Shown here one piece after another: positions 6,667-15,657 of a stretch of DNA of 64,000 nucleotides. The notes beneath the pieces were generated by a model. The model searched no databases. It saw only the letters and a program-made list of their open reading frames with translations, and had not been told where the DNA came from. The position numbers were made by a program, and so were the translations under genes. The stretch is from Streptomyces capillispiralis (GTDB lineage Bacteria > Actinomycetota > Actinomycetes > Streptomycetales > Streptomycetaceae), in contig NZ_VIWV01000001.1 in NCBI RefSeq assembly GCF_007829875.1, forward strand, positions 4,000,501-4,064,500. Direction: 5' to 3'. The stretch's first letter is position 1, and every line of letters starts with the position of its first letter.

Positions 6667-8358
6667 TTAGCTGCTCACCTTGACGTCCACGACCCGTCCA
6701 CGGAAGTTCCCGTCACTGGTCTGTGGCAGTTCGGTCAGCCACACCAGAAGGTACCGGGACTCGACCGCCTTGCCGGGCTTGAGGGTCACACTGGTTCCCG
6801 ACCCCTCGGCGACCTTGGTGTAACCGTCGAAGGACGCGGGCTGAACCCCGTCGTCACCGGCGGCACGCAGCTCGACGGAGGTGTTCCCCACGAAGGAGAC
6901 GGTGACCTTCCCGACCTGCTGGACCTTGCCGAGGTCGAGAATGACACCGACTCCGGGCTTGAGCCGGCCGAAGTCCGTACTCAGGTAGAAGTCCGTCTGC
7001 CAGTACGAGCCGGGCGTGCTGTCGTACACCTTGCCCACGTCACCCGGCTTCTCGGAGCCGTCGCTGCCGAACGGGTCGAAGTCCTGCGCACCCTGAATGG
7101 CTATCGGCTTGCTGACCGGTTTCCGGGGGCTCTTGTCGTCCCCGTCCGTCGTCTGGGTCTTGTTCGTCCCGTCCGTCTCGCCGCCCTGCTCCAGGAGCGC
7201 GTCCGCCAGCTGCCAGCTGCCCAGGCCCAGCGCGGCGATCAGCAGGGCCGAGACGGCCCACTTCAGCGCCTTGCCCGTGCGGCTCTGCAGCGGGGGAGGC
7301 GGCACCGGGGTCGGCTGGGTGATGCCGGGATGCGGGGCGGGGCGGCCGTAGGTGCCCTGCTGGTACGTGGTGCGCTGGTAGTCGGGCGGGCTGGTGAACG
7401 CGGGCTCCGGCGGGCGGATGCGGGGCATCTCGCCGATCGCCTTCACCAGTTCTTCCGGCGTGGTGCACGGGGACTCGTGGCGGGAGGCGGTGGCCCCGTC
7501 GTTGGCGAGCGCGCGCATGGCCAGCTCGGACAGACCGCGGTGGACGCCCGCCCGCACCTGGTCGGGCGGGATCAGCCCGATGTCCTTCGGCAGCCCGGAC
7601 AGCCCGTAGGCGTCGTTCTCGTACGGCCAGCGCTGGGTGAGCGCCGCGTACAGCAGGGCACCGATGGACTCGGTGTCGGTGCGCTGCGGGGTGTCGGAGC
7701 TGATGCCGCGCAGCGCCGCGTTCACGGCGAGGCCCCGGATGCGCCATTGGCCCGTCGAGGTGCGCAGGACGGCGTTGGGGTTCAGACGCAGGTGGGCGAG
7801 GCCCTCACGGTGTGCCGCGGCCATGGCGGCGGAGGTCTGGCTGACCATCTGGTAGGCGTCGTACGCCTCCAGGGGCCCGGCGGCCAGGAGCGTGGTCAGC
7901 TCGGTGGCGTCGGGGAGCCATTCGTGCACGACGTAGACGACGTCGTTCTCCTCGACGGCGTCCAGGACCTGGACGAAGCGGGGGTCGCCCAGCAGGGCGG
8001 AGGAGCGGGCCGCGGCCAGGACGGACCGGGCGCGCGAGTGGTCCGCGGGCAGGATGTGCACGCCGACGGCACGACGGAGCTTCTCGTCCACGGCGCGCCA
8101 ACTGCTGAAGCCGTCCAGACGGGTGACGCACTCCTCCAGGCGGTAGCGCCTGGCGAGCTTGTGGCCGCTGTGCAGTTCGGGTGGCGAGGTCTTCCCGGAA
8201 CCGTCGGCCCCGGCGCTCTCCTGTGCCTCGTCGCTGTCCGTGTCCCGCTCCCGGTTCTTGGCCACCCCGTCGGCCGTGGACTGGTCCGCCTGTGCGGTCA
8301 GCGGCTGCTCGCCGCTGGTGTCTGCCACGTCGACGGCAGCTGTGCTCCGTTCCGCCAC
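6667..8358 (-). CDS. membrane pseudokinase downstream of MurJ
   Basis: Residues ~70-330 show a protein-kinase fold in outline, but the catalytic residues are absent. The VAIK-like strand reads RAVGVHIL without lysine, the HRD loop is replaced by HLRLNPNAVL (from residue 189), and the DFG segment reads RGLA. After a proline-rich linker a single transmembrane helix (about 362-385) leads to an extracytoplasmic beta-rich domain resembling discoidin/F5-8C folds. In M. tuberculosis an equivalent pseudokinase is fused to the C-terminus of MviN/MurJ and binds FhaA when phosphorylated; here it is a separate gene behind murJ. I prefer the GTG at 8358 (563 aa); the frame is open to 8457. Confidence 0.8.
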   Translation of the reverse strand: MAERSTAAVDVADTSGEQPLTAQADQSTADGVAKNRERDTDSDEAQESAGADGSGKTSPPELHSGHKLARRYRLEECVTRLDGFSSWRAVDEKLRRAVGVHILPADHSRARSVLAAARSSALLGDPRFVQVLDAVEENDVVYVVHEWLPDATELTTLLAAGPLEAYDAYQMVSQTSAAMAAAHREGLAHLRLNPNAVLRTSTGQWRIRGLAVNAALRGISSDTPQRTDTESIGALLYAALTQRWPYENDAYGLSGLPKDIGLIPPDQVRAGVHRGLSELAMRALANDGATASRHESPCTTPEELVKAIGEMPRIRPPEPAFTSPPDYQRTTYQQGTYGRPAPHPGITQPTPVPPPPLQSRTGKALKWAVSALLIAALGLGSWQLADALLEQGGETDGTNKTQTTDGDDKSPRKPVSKPIAIQGAQDFDPFGSDGSEKPGDVGKVYDSTPGSYWQTDFYLSTDFGRLKPGVGVILDLGKVQQVGKVTVSFVGNTSVELRAAGDDGVQPASFDGYTKVAEGSGTSVTLKPGKAVESRYLLVWLTELPQTSDGNFRGRVVDVKVSS

Positions 8359-8499
8359 CGTCGTTCCCTGCCTCCCCATCCCATGCGCGTCGGCCGGCGT
8401 CCGTCGCGCGCCGTCCGACGCCGAAACCAATTGTGCCCACAGTCCGCCGCTATGCACGACACGCAGCGGCTGATGATGGTTGTGCGCCTACCCCCCGCC

Positions 8500-10821
8500 T
8501 CAGCGTCCCAGGCGTCCGCGGACCATACCGACCAGAGAGTTGACCTCCTCGATACGCATCCGCCGGGCGGCCACGTAGAAGACCCCGAGGAGGACGGCCC
8601 CGCCGGCCAGCAGCGCCGCGAACGACCCCGCGACGCCCTGGCCGAGTGTCTGCACGACTCCGTAGCAGGCCGCGCCGCTGAGCAGAGCGGCCGGCACGGA
8701 GGCGATGCACAGTCGCGCGTACGTCCGCAGCACCCGGGCACCGTCCAGGTCCCCGCCGAGCCGCTTGCGCAGTCGGCCCCAGGCGACGCCGACACCGATC
8801 ACGTACGCCAGGCCGTACGAGGCGGCCATGCCCACCACGGCCCAGCGGGCCGGGAGCACGACGAAGCAGACGGCCGAGGCGATCGCGTTGCCCGCGGCCA
8901 CGATGACCGTGTTGTAGAAGGGGGTTCGGGTGTCCTCGTACGCGTAGAAGGCCCGCAGGACGACGTACTGCACGGAGTAGGGGATCAGGCCGAGGCCGAA
9001 CGCCATCAGCATGTAGCCCATGTTGGTGGCGGCTCCGGTGCCCGAGGAGCCGAAGATCAGCGTGCACATGGGGATGCCGAGCGCGACGAATCCGAAGGCG
9101 ATCGGCACGATCGCGACCGCCGTGGTGCGCAGGCCCTGGGAGATGTCGTCGCGGACGGCTCCACCGTCGTCCTCGGCCGCCGAGCGCGAGATGCGGGGCA
9201 GGAGGGCGGCCATCAGGGAGACGGTGATGATCGCCTGGGGCAGCCCCCAGATGAGCTGGGCGTTGGCGTAGGCGCTGAAGCCCGTGCCGTTGACTCCACT
9301 GGCCTTGACCGAGGCGGTCGCCAGTTGGGTGACCACCAGCGCGCCGGCCTGGTTGGCGAGGACGAAGAGGATCGTCCACTTGGCGAGCATGGCGGCCTTG
9401 CCGAGACCGTGGCCCCTCCAGTCGAAGCGCAGGCGGATGCGGAACCCGGTCTCGCGCAGGTACGGGATCATCGCCAGCGCCTGGACCACCAGGCCGAGGA
9501 GCACGCCCACGCCGAGCAGTCGCTCGCCCTCCGGCGGGATGTTCTCGACGGTCATCCGGGAGTCCGCGGCGGTGCCGTAGACCCAGATGAACGTGCCGAG
9601 CGTGACGATGATGACGATGTTGTTGAGGACCGGAGTCCACATCATCGCGCCGAACCGGCCTCGCGCGTTGAGGATCTGACCCATCACCACGTGCACGCCC
9701 ATGAAGAAGATCGAGGGCAGGAAGAAGCGGGTGAAGGTCACCGCGACGTCATTCGCGGCGGGGTCGGTGGCGACGGAGACCGACAGCGCGCGGACCAGCA
9801 TCGGGGCGGCCAGCCATGCGAGGGCGGTGAGCGCGGCCAGAGCCACCATCACCAGTGTCAGCAGACGGTTGGCGTAGGCCTCGCCACCGTCCTCGTCGTC
9901 CTTCATCGCCCGCACGAGCTGCGGCACGAAGACCGAGTTGAGACCACCGCCGACGGTGAGGATGTAGATCATCGTCGGCAGCTGATAGGCGATCTGGAAC
10001 GACTCGCCCAGCAGGGCGAGGCCCAGCGCGGAGACGATCATGGCGGAGCGGACGAACCCGGTGAGGCGGGACACCATCGTGCCGGCCGCCATCACCGCGC
10101 TCGACTTCAGCAGTCCCCCGGCACGGCCGCCCTTCTTCGGGGCGGGGGCGGGAGTCGGCTCGGGTACGGGAGGTTCGGCGGCGGGCGGTGGTGTGGCCCC
10201 CGCGTAGTGGCCGGGCGCGGAGGACGGTCCGGGCACGGGCGCGGCCTCGTAGGGCTGCCGGGCCCCCGTCTGCTGCGGGCCCGGGTATCCGGTTCCGTGG
10301 TGGCCGGGGTATTCCCCGGCCTGCTGCTGGTCCGGGAACGCGCCGTTCTGCTGCTGGTCACGGAAGAGGTGAGCGAAGGCGTCCGGCTCCTGGTGCTGCT
10401 CCCCCGCGTGGCCGACCAGGTCGTCCACGCCCACGAACTGCGTCGTGCGGGGATCGTCGCCGTACGGCAGGTACTGCGTCGGACCGTCCGGTTCCGGCGC
10501 GGGGGTGGGGGCCCAGACCCGGGGGTCGGGAGCGTACGGCGACTGGGGCGGCTGACCGTACAGCGGCTGCTGGGGGGTGTACGTGCCGGGAGGGGGCGGC
10601 GGGTGGGCGGCGCGGTCGTAGAGCGCCTCGGCGACCGGGTCCTGGGCGGCGATGTCCTGCGCCCGGTAGGGATCCTGGTCGTAGGCGTCTTGAAGGTAGG
10701 GGTCGACGGGCGGCTGCGGCACCTGGCCGTGCCCGGGCGGCGGACCCTGCGGCGGGTCCGACTCGGGGTGGCCCGAGTTGCCCGCGGCATGGCCGCGGTC
10801 ACCGTCGTACGGCGCGTTCAT
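8500..10821 (-). CDS. murJ: lipid II flippase MurJ (MviN)
   Basis: MurJ exports lipid-linked peptidoglycan precursors across the membrane. The flippase core starts near residue 230 (SSAVMAAGTMVSRLTGFVRSA) and runs through about 14 membrane segments to the C-terminus. It is preceded by an unusually long ~225-residue cytoplasmic extension rich in Pro, Gln, Gly and Tyr, a typical actinobacterial addition. The pseudokinase gene follows after a 141-bp gap and the DUF6049 gene precedes it, as in the mycobacterial Rv3909-mviN region. At 773 aa it is long relative to the ~510-aa proteobacterial form because of the extension. Confidence 0.93.
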   Translation of the reverse strand: MNAPYDGDRGHAAGNSGHPESDPPQGPPPGHGQVPQPPVDPYLQDAYDQDPYRAQDIAAQDPVAEALYDRAAHPPPPPGTYTPQQPLYGQPPQSPYAPDPRVWAPTPAPEPDGPTQYLPYGDDPRTTQFVGVDDLVGHAGEQHQEPDAFAHLFRDQQQNGAFPDQQQAGEYPGHHGTGYPGPQQTGARQPYEAAPVPGPSSAPGHYAGATPPPAAEPPVPEPTPAPAPKKGGRAGGLLKSSAVMAAGTMVSRLTGFVRSAMIVSALGLALLGESFQIAYQLPTMIYILTVGGGLNSVFVPQLVRAMKDDEDGGEAYANRLLTLVMVALAALTALAWLAAPMLVRALSVSVATDPAANDVAVTFTRFFLPSIFFMGVHVVMGQILNARGRFGAMMWTPVLNNIVIIVTLGTFIWVYGTAADSRMTVENIPPEGERLLGVGVLLGLVVQALAMIPYLRETGFRIRLRFDWRGHGLGKAAMLAKWTILFVLANQAGALVVTQLATASVKASGVNGTGFSAYANAQLIWGLPQAIITVSLMAALLPRISRSAAEDDGGAVRDDISQGLRTTAVAIVPIAFGFVALGIPMCTLIFGSSGTGAATNMGYMLMAFGLGLIPYSVQYVVLRAFYAYEDTRTPFYNTVIVAAGNAIASAVCFVVLPARWAVVGMAASYGLAYVIGVGVAWGRLRKRLGGDLDGARVLRTYARLCIASVPAALLSGAACYGVVQTLGQGVAGSFAALLAGGAVLLGVFYVAARRMRIEEVNSLVGMVRGRLGR

Positions 10822-10865
10822 GGTTACCCCACCTCATCGTCCCGGGCCCACCGGCCACGACATCC

Positions 10866-13253
10866 TCAACGGTCCACTCTCTCACCCGTGCCGGACGGGT
10901 CGGTGCTTTCCGGAGCGGTGTCCGGTGCCGGGTCACTCGGCTGCTCTTGGCCGTCGGTCCGGGAGTCGGCCTCGGGCTCCCGGGTGGGACGCTCCTCGGC
11001 GGCGTCCGGGTTCTGCGGGCCGTCGGCGTCCTCGCCCGCCTCGTTCTCCTGCTCCGCTGCCTCGCGGGCCGCGGCGCGCTTGCGCTGGGTGTACATCCGG
11101 AAGCCGGCGAGGACGAGCAGCAGCACGCCACCGCCGATGACCAGCATCACCGTGGCGGTGATCTCGGTGACCTTCACGTCGAACGTGACGGGCTCGCCGT
11201 ACTTCTGGCCGTCCTGCGTGTACAGCTGCGCGACCACCGTCGCACGGCCGTTGGCGTTGGCGGACGTGGTGAACTTCACCGACTGGCTGTGGCCGCCGGA
11301 GACCGCGACGGGCTGCTCCTCGTAGGAGTTCCCGCCGATCTCGAGACGGGTCGGGTTGGTCGAGGTGAGCCGGAGCACCAGGTGCTCGACGCCCTGTACC
11401 AGGTTGTTCTGGACCGTCACGGGGATCGTGGCGCTGCGGCCGGAGAGTTTCGTCTCCGACTTGTCGATGAGCCTCACCTGGCCGAGCAGGTCGTCCAGGT
11501 ACGCCTCGACACCACTGCGGTAGATCGCCGCCTCGGACTGCCGGCCGCGCCACGACGCGGACATCGCCCGGTTCAGGGCACGCCCGAACGGGGTCACCAC
11601 CCGGGACTGGTCGGAGAGGATCACTTTGAACTTGTCGAGCTTGGCCTGCGTCCTCGCGATCTGCTCGAACGTCGACCGCGGCAGTTCCCGCTTGCGCAGC
11701 GAGGAGGGGTACGAGGAGGCCGAGGGGATCCTGGTGGCGGCCGCGGGGTCCGGTTTGGCCTTGGCGGCCGAGGTGAGGTCCTGCGGCTCGGACCAGGTCC
11801 CGTCCTGGAGGACGGAGAGGGCCTCGGCCATCGTCCGCGCCTGGCTCGCGGTCGGCGTCCGCTGCGGCGCGACGACGACGCTGCGCTGCTGCCCCGTCTG
11901 CAGGCCGAGGGTCAGGCTCTGGGCCAGGAACCGCTGCACCGCGAGTGTGGCCGCGGAAGCCGTGGTCAGGTCGCCCTGGAACGCGGTGGACAGCCGGGCG
12001 TCGGCGACGACGGCCGTGGTGCCGCCGCCGACGGGCCGGGGCGCGGAGGGCGTGTAGGACAGCCCGCTGGTCTCCTCGAAGGTGTCGCTGCGCGCGATGA
12101 CCTTGTCGGCGCCGGCGGAGGTGGCGACCTTCACGATGGAGGGATCGAGGGCGCCGTCGACGGGCCAGGCGAAGTCCGTGGTGGGTTCCACGTGGAGGAT
12201 CGACTCCACCGTGTCGGAGGCGACGTCGGAGGCTTCCTTGAGGTGGCTCAGCGAGCCGGTGACGGACGTGCCGCTGTGAGCCAGGGACGCCAGGTCGGGG
12301 TCTCCGAACGGCAGCGCGACGACCTCCCTGTCCGCCACCGCCTTCTGCACCTCGGTGAGCCAGCGCTTGGCGACGTCCTGGTGGCCGCCGACGACGGTGT
12401 CGTCACCCTCGCCGGTGATCTCGTAACGGTCGGTCATCGCCTCGACGGACGCCAGCAGGTCCGGGTCGATCACCCAGGTGACGTCGAGGTCCTTGCCCAG
12501 CGCGACCATACGGTCCAGCCGGCCGCCCGGGGCGATCTCCTTGGCGAGCTCGTCGTCGTGGAAGACGGGTGTCTGCTGCTCGTCCGAGCCCGTCTCCGCC
12601 GTCATGTGGACGGTGGAGACCAGAGGCCACATGAACGTCGTCTTCGTCCTGGTGCCGGCCTCCTCGGGCTGCCACGGCAGGAACGTCCGCTGGACGCCGA
12701 GGGTCTGCTCCCACGGCTGCGCGGGGGTCTGTCCGGCGAGGGAGACGGCCAGCTGGTAGACGCCGTCCTTGCCGAGGTCCAGCTCGTCCACCGGCACGGA
12801 GAGGGTGAAGGACTGCGAGACGCCCGGGGTGAGCTTGTCGAACTCCTCGGAGTACTTGTCGTCGACCTCCGGGCCGATCGCGCCCTGTACGTCGTCGCTG
12901 TTCTTGGCGACGGTGTCGATCGACGAGCGGGTGTTCAGCAGGGGCCCGACCCGCAGGTCCACGTGGGCGTCGGTGACGGTCTGCCTGCCCTTGTTGGTCA
13001 CCGTTCCGGACACGGTCACGGTGTCGCCCTCGGCCGGGGCCTCGGGCGTGAGGGAGTTCACGGACACGGAGACCGAGCCCGCGCCGGAGGCGGCCTGCGC
13101 CCCGTCGGGTGCGGCTGCTTCCGCGGGCGACGCGGCCGGCAGCTGCATGAGCCCGGCCAGGAGCGGCGCTCCGGCCAGCAGGGCTCCGGTGCGCCGCAGC
13201 CAGCGGCGGGCAGGTGAGGGAGGTGTCCCCTGGAAGTCTGCCGCCTCGGCCAC
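10866..13253 (-). CDS. secreted, membrane-anchored DUF6049 family protein
   Basis: The start is GTG. A Tat/Sec-like signal region (RRWLRRTGALLAGAPLLAG) ends in an Ala-rich cleavage zone near residue 48. A large extracytoplasmic region with repeated beta-sandwich-like stretches follows, then one transmembrane helix near residue 700 (VMLVIGGGVLLLVLAGF) and a charged cytoplasmic tail. The family is conserved next to mviN/murJ in actinobacteria (Rv3909 in M. tuberculosis). Its function is not established; a role in wall assembly is inferred from context. It heads the leftward murJ cluster. Confidence 0.8.
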   Translation of the reverse strand: MAEAADFQGTPPSPARRWLRRTGALLAGAPLLAGLMQLPAASPAEAAAPDGAQAASGAGSVSVSVNSLTPEAPAEGDTVTVSGTVTNKGRQTVTDAHVDLRVGPLLNTRSSIDTVAKNSDDVQGAIGPEVDDKYSEEFDKLTPGVSQSFTLSVPVDELDLGKDGVYQLAVSLAGQTPAQPWEQTLGVQRTFLPWQPEEAGTRTKTTFMWPLVSTVHMTAETGSDEQQTPVFHDDELAKEIAPGGRLDRMVALGKDLDVTWVIDPDLLASVEAMTDRYEITGEGDDTVVGGHQDVAKRWLTEVQKAVADREVVALPFGDPDLASLAHSGTSVTGSLSHLKEASDVASDTVESILHVEPTTDFAWPVDGALDPSIVKVATSAGADKVIARSDTFEETSGLSYTPSAPRPVGGGTTAVVADARLSTAFQGDLTTASAATLAVQRFLAQSLTLGLQTGQQRSVVVAPQRTPTASQARTMAEALSVLQDGTWSEPQDLTSAAKAKPDPAAATRIPSASSYPSSLRKRELPRSTFEQIARTQAKLDKFKVILSDQSRVVTPFGRALNRAMSASWRGRQSEAAIYRSGVEAYLDDLLGQVRLIDKSETKLSGRSATIPVTVQNNLVQGVEHLVLRLTSTNPTRLEIGGNSYEEQPVAVSGGHSQSVKFTTSANANGRATVVAQLYTQDGQKYGEPVTFDVKVTEITATVMLVIGGGVLLLVLAGFRMYTQRKRAAAREAAEQENEAGEDADGPQNPDAAEERPTREPEADSRTDGQEQPSDPAPDTAPESTDPSGTGERVDR

Positions 13254-13451
13254 GCGCTCGCCCGTCCCTCGTCGTCGTCAGTGGTCGTCGGAATGTGCGT
13301 CCACGCATGGTAACGATGCTCGCTGAGGGGAAGTGCCGCGGACCGGTCCACAAGATCGGAGGGCGCGGTCCTTGTCCCTGTATCGGCAGGGGTGTCCACG
13401 CCGCGTAATCGGTGGGCTTCCGGCGGTTCGGGCCACGTACCCTCTTCTGTT
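13254..13451. promoter_or_regulatory. divergent promoter region between DUF6049 gene and cca
   Basis: About 200 bp separate two divergently read genes and must hold both promoters. I cannot assign reliable -10/-35 elements and see no clear operator. Confidence 0.5.
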
Positions 13452-14918
13452 GTGCCGAACGCCAACGAAGAAACCAGTGCCCTGAGCCAGGTGCAGGACC
13501 GTGCAGTGAACGAACTGCTGCGGATCGCGCCGGTCGCCGATGACCTCGCCCGCCGATTTCAGGAGGCCGGGTTCTCACTTGCCCTGGTCGGCGGCTCGGT
13601 ACGCGACGCGCTGCTCGGCCGTCTCGGCAATGACCTCGACTTCACGACCGATGCCCGCCCGCAGGACGTGCTGAAGATCATGCGTCCCTGGGCGGACACC
13701 GTCTGGGACGTCGGCATCGCCTTCGGTACGGTCGGCGCCCAGAAGAACGCCCGCGTCGGGGACGTCGACCGCAGCTTCCAGATCGAGGTGACCACCTACC
13801 GGTCGGAGGCCTACGACCGCACCTCGCGCAAGCCCGAGGTGTCGTACGGCGACTCCATCGAGGACGATCTGGTCCGCCGTGACTTCACGGTGAACGCGAT
13901 GGCCGTCGTGCTCCCGGAGAAGCGGTTCGTCGATCCGCACGGCGGTCTCGGCGATCTCGCGGCGCGGGTGCTGTGCACGCCGGGCACTCCCGAGGCGTCC
14001 TTCTCGGACGATCCACTGCGAATGATGCGGGCCGCCCGGTTCGCCGCCCAGCTCGACTTCGTGGTGGCACCCGAGGTGGTCACGGCCATGAAGGAGATGG
14101 CCGGACGCATCGACATCGTCTCCGCCGAGCGTGTACGGGACGAGTTGAACAAGCTCATCCTTTCTCCGCACCCCCGCAAGGGGCTGGCGCTGCTCGTGGA
14201 CACGGGGATCGCCGAGTACGTCCTGCCCGAGCTGCCGGCCCTGCACCTGGAGCGGGACGAGCACCACCGGCACAAGGACGTCTACGAGCACACGCTGATC
14301 GTCCTGGAGCAGGCGATGGCCCTGGAGGAGGACGGTCCTGACCTGACCCTCCGCCTGGCTGCCCTGCTGCACGACATCGGCAAGCCGCGTACGCGCCGCT
14401 TCGAGGACGACGGCCGGGTCTCGTTCCACCACCACGAAGTGGTCGGCGCGAAGATGACGAAGAAGCGGATGACGGCGCTCAAGTACTCCAACGAGCTCGT
14501 GAAGGATGTCTCACGTCTCGTTGAGCTCCATCTGCGCTTTCACGGCTACGGCACCGGGGAGTGGACGGACTCCGCCGTCCGCCGCTACGTCCGTGACGCC
14601 GGACCGCTCCTCGGTCGGCTCCACAAGCTGACCCGCTCGGACTGCACCACACGCAACCGGCGCAAGGCCACCGCGCTCTCACGCGCGTATGACGGCCTGG
14701 AGCAGCGGATCGCTCAGCTCCAGGAACAGGAGGAGCTGGACGCCATCCGTCCGGACCTCGACGGCAACCAGATCATGGAGATCCTCGGCGTCAAGCCTGG
14801 CCCGGCCGTCGGTGAGGCGTACAAGCACATGCTGGAGCTCCGGCTGGAGAACGGTCCGATGGACCACGACGCCGCGGTGGCGGCGCTCAAGGAGTGGTGG
14901 GCCGGCCATCAGGGCTGA
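13452..14918 (+). CDS. cca: CCA tRNA nucleotidyltransferase
   Basis: This enzyme adds or repairs the 3'-terminal CCA of tRNAs. The class II nucleotidyltransferase signature GGSVRD (near residue 45) is followed by the metal-binding acidic stretch GNDLDFTT and the DRRFTVNAMA-like segment RRDFTVNAMAV. The C-terminal half has an HD domain (LLHDIGKPRTRR). I chose the GTG at 13452 (488 aa) because it gives the conserved start MPNANEE; the frame is open to 13392. It is read away from the murJ cluster and ends before two parS-centred palindromes. Confidence 0.93.
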   Translation: MPNANEETSALSQVQDRAVNELLRIAPVADDLARRFQEAGFSLALVGGSVRDALLGRLGNDLDFTTDARPQDVLKIMRPWADTVWDVGIAFGTVGAQKNARVGDVDRSFQIEVTTYRSEAYDRTSRKPEVSYGDSIEDDLVRRDFTVNAMAVVLPEKRFVDPHGGLGDLAARVLCTPGTPEASFSDDPLRMMRAARFAAQLDFVVAPEVVTAMKEMAGRIDIVSAERVRDELNKLILSPHPRKGLALLVDTGIAEYVLPELPALHLERDEHHRHKDVYEHTLIVLEQAMALEEDGPDLTLRLAALLHDIGKPRTRRFEDDGRVSFHHHEVVGAKMTKKRMTALKYSNELVKDVSRLVELHLRFHGYGTGEWTDSAVRRYVRDAGPLLGRLHKLTRSDCTTRNRRKATALSRAYDGLEQRIAQLQEQEELDAIRPDLDGNQIMEILGVKPGPAVGEAYKHMLELRLENGPMDHDAAVAALKEWWAGHQG

Positions 14919-14921
14919 GAA

Positions 14922-14967
14922 CGTGAAGCGGGGTCATGTTTCACGTGAAACATGACCCCGCTTCACG
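14922..14967. terminator. 46-bp perfect palindrome centred on parS (bidirectional terminator)
   Basis: The 23-nt arms 14922-14944 and 14945-14967 are exactly complementary, and the innermost 14 bp are a perfect parS. It lies 3 bp after the cca stop and faces the convergent gene at 15027. As RNA it would form a strong hairpin. Confidence 0.75.
14938..14951. promoter_or_regulatory. parS site (perfect)
   Basis: Exact GTTTCACGTGAAAC at the centre of the 46-bp palindrome. Confidence 0.95.
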
Positions 14968-14969
14968 CG

Positions 14970-15005
14970 CGAAGGGCGGTGTTTCACGTGAAACACCGCC
15001 CTTCG
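14970..15005. terminator. 36-bp perfect palindrome centred on parS
   Basis: Arms 14970-14987 and 14988-15005 are exactly complementary with parS at the centre. It sits 2 bp after the previous palindrome and probably serves as the terminator for the leftward gene at 15027. Confidence 0.7.
14981..14994. promoter_or_regulatory. parS site (perfect)
   Basis: Exact GTTTCACGTGAAAC, 43 bp from the previous parS, forming the closest parS pair in the window. Confidence 0.95.
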
Positions 15006-15026
15006 TCGTCTGAGGCGACCGCCCTC

Positions 15027-15533
15027 CTACATGTCCTTCAGGCAGAGCAGGAAGTCCTTGCCGTCACCGCTCTCGGTGTACGTGTACTGGAAGTCCTTGG
15101 CCTCGGCCTCGCACTTGCTCGACGCCAGGGTCTCGGTGAGGAACGAGCCCTCGATCTTCGCCAGCACCTTGTACTGCGCCTTCGTGTCGGCGCAGTCGAC
15201 GACCTCGAGGTCGGGGTTGTTGTCATCCGTGCTGCCGCGGTGCATGCAGTCGCCGACGGCGGCGGTCTGGGCGTCGTCGCGGCTGGAGATGTAGCCGCCG
15301 ATGGCCACACCGGCGACGATCAGCACGATGACGATGTTCTTGATCGTCTTGAAGCTGAGCTTGCGGCCCTGCTGCTGCGGGGGAACGGGAGCACCCGGCG
15401 GGGGGAACCCGGGCTGACCGGCCTGCTGGGGGAAGCCCCCCTGAGGCGGGTACGGAGCCTGGCCCTGGGGCTGGCCGTAGGGCTGCTGCTGGCCCTGTGC
15501 GAACGGGTTGCCCTGGGGCGGCGGAGTGGTCAC
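15027..15533 (-). CDS. LppU/SCO3897-type membrane-anchored protein
   Basis: The first ~57 residues are a Gln/Pro/Gly-rich cytoplasmic tract. One transmembrane segment follows (TIKNIVIVLIVAGVAIGGYI), then an ~90-residue extracytoplasmic domain with four cysteines (GDCMHRG, VVDCAD, SSKCEAE, LLCLKDM) that could form two disulphides. This layout fits the actinobacterial LppU/SCO3897 family, whose function is unknown. It is convergent with cca, and the two are separated by the parS palindromes. Confidence 0.72.
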   Translation of the reverse strand: MTTPPPQGNPFAQGQQQPYGQPQGQAPYPPQGGFPQQAGQPGFPPPGAPVPPQQQGRKLSFKTIKNIVIVLIVAGVAIGGYISSRDDAQTAAVGDCMHRGSTDDNNPDLEVVDCADTKAQYKVLAKIEGSFLTETLASSKCEAEAKDFQYTYTESGDGKDFLLCLKDM

Positions 15534-15657
15534 TTGGGGGTCCCCCTAGAACATAGGTGCGTGACGCGAAAGACGCGTTGATAAGACGCACGTAAGTTAC
15601 CGGCCTCCACTGACAACTCAGTAGCGCGAAAAATGCTCTGTGGCATTGATGTGACAC

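Noticed and set aside
7330..11325. 1331-codon open frame antisense to the pseudokinase, murJ and DUF6049 genes
   Set aside because: It mirrors the high-GC third-position pattern of the real genes on the other strand. Its Arg/Gly/Val-rich composition matches no family.
12185..12200. parS-like GTTCCACGTGGAGG inside the DUF6049 gene
   Set aside because: It has three mismatches to parS and is explained by coding sequence.
10188..13217. 1009-codon open frame on the plus strand
   Set aside because: It is a shadow of the DUF6049 and murJ N-terminal coding sequence, with no recognisable domain.
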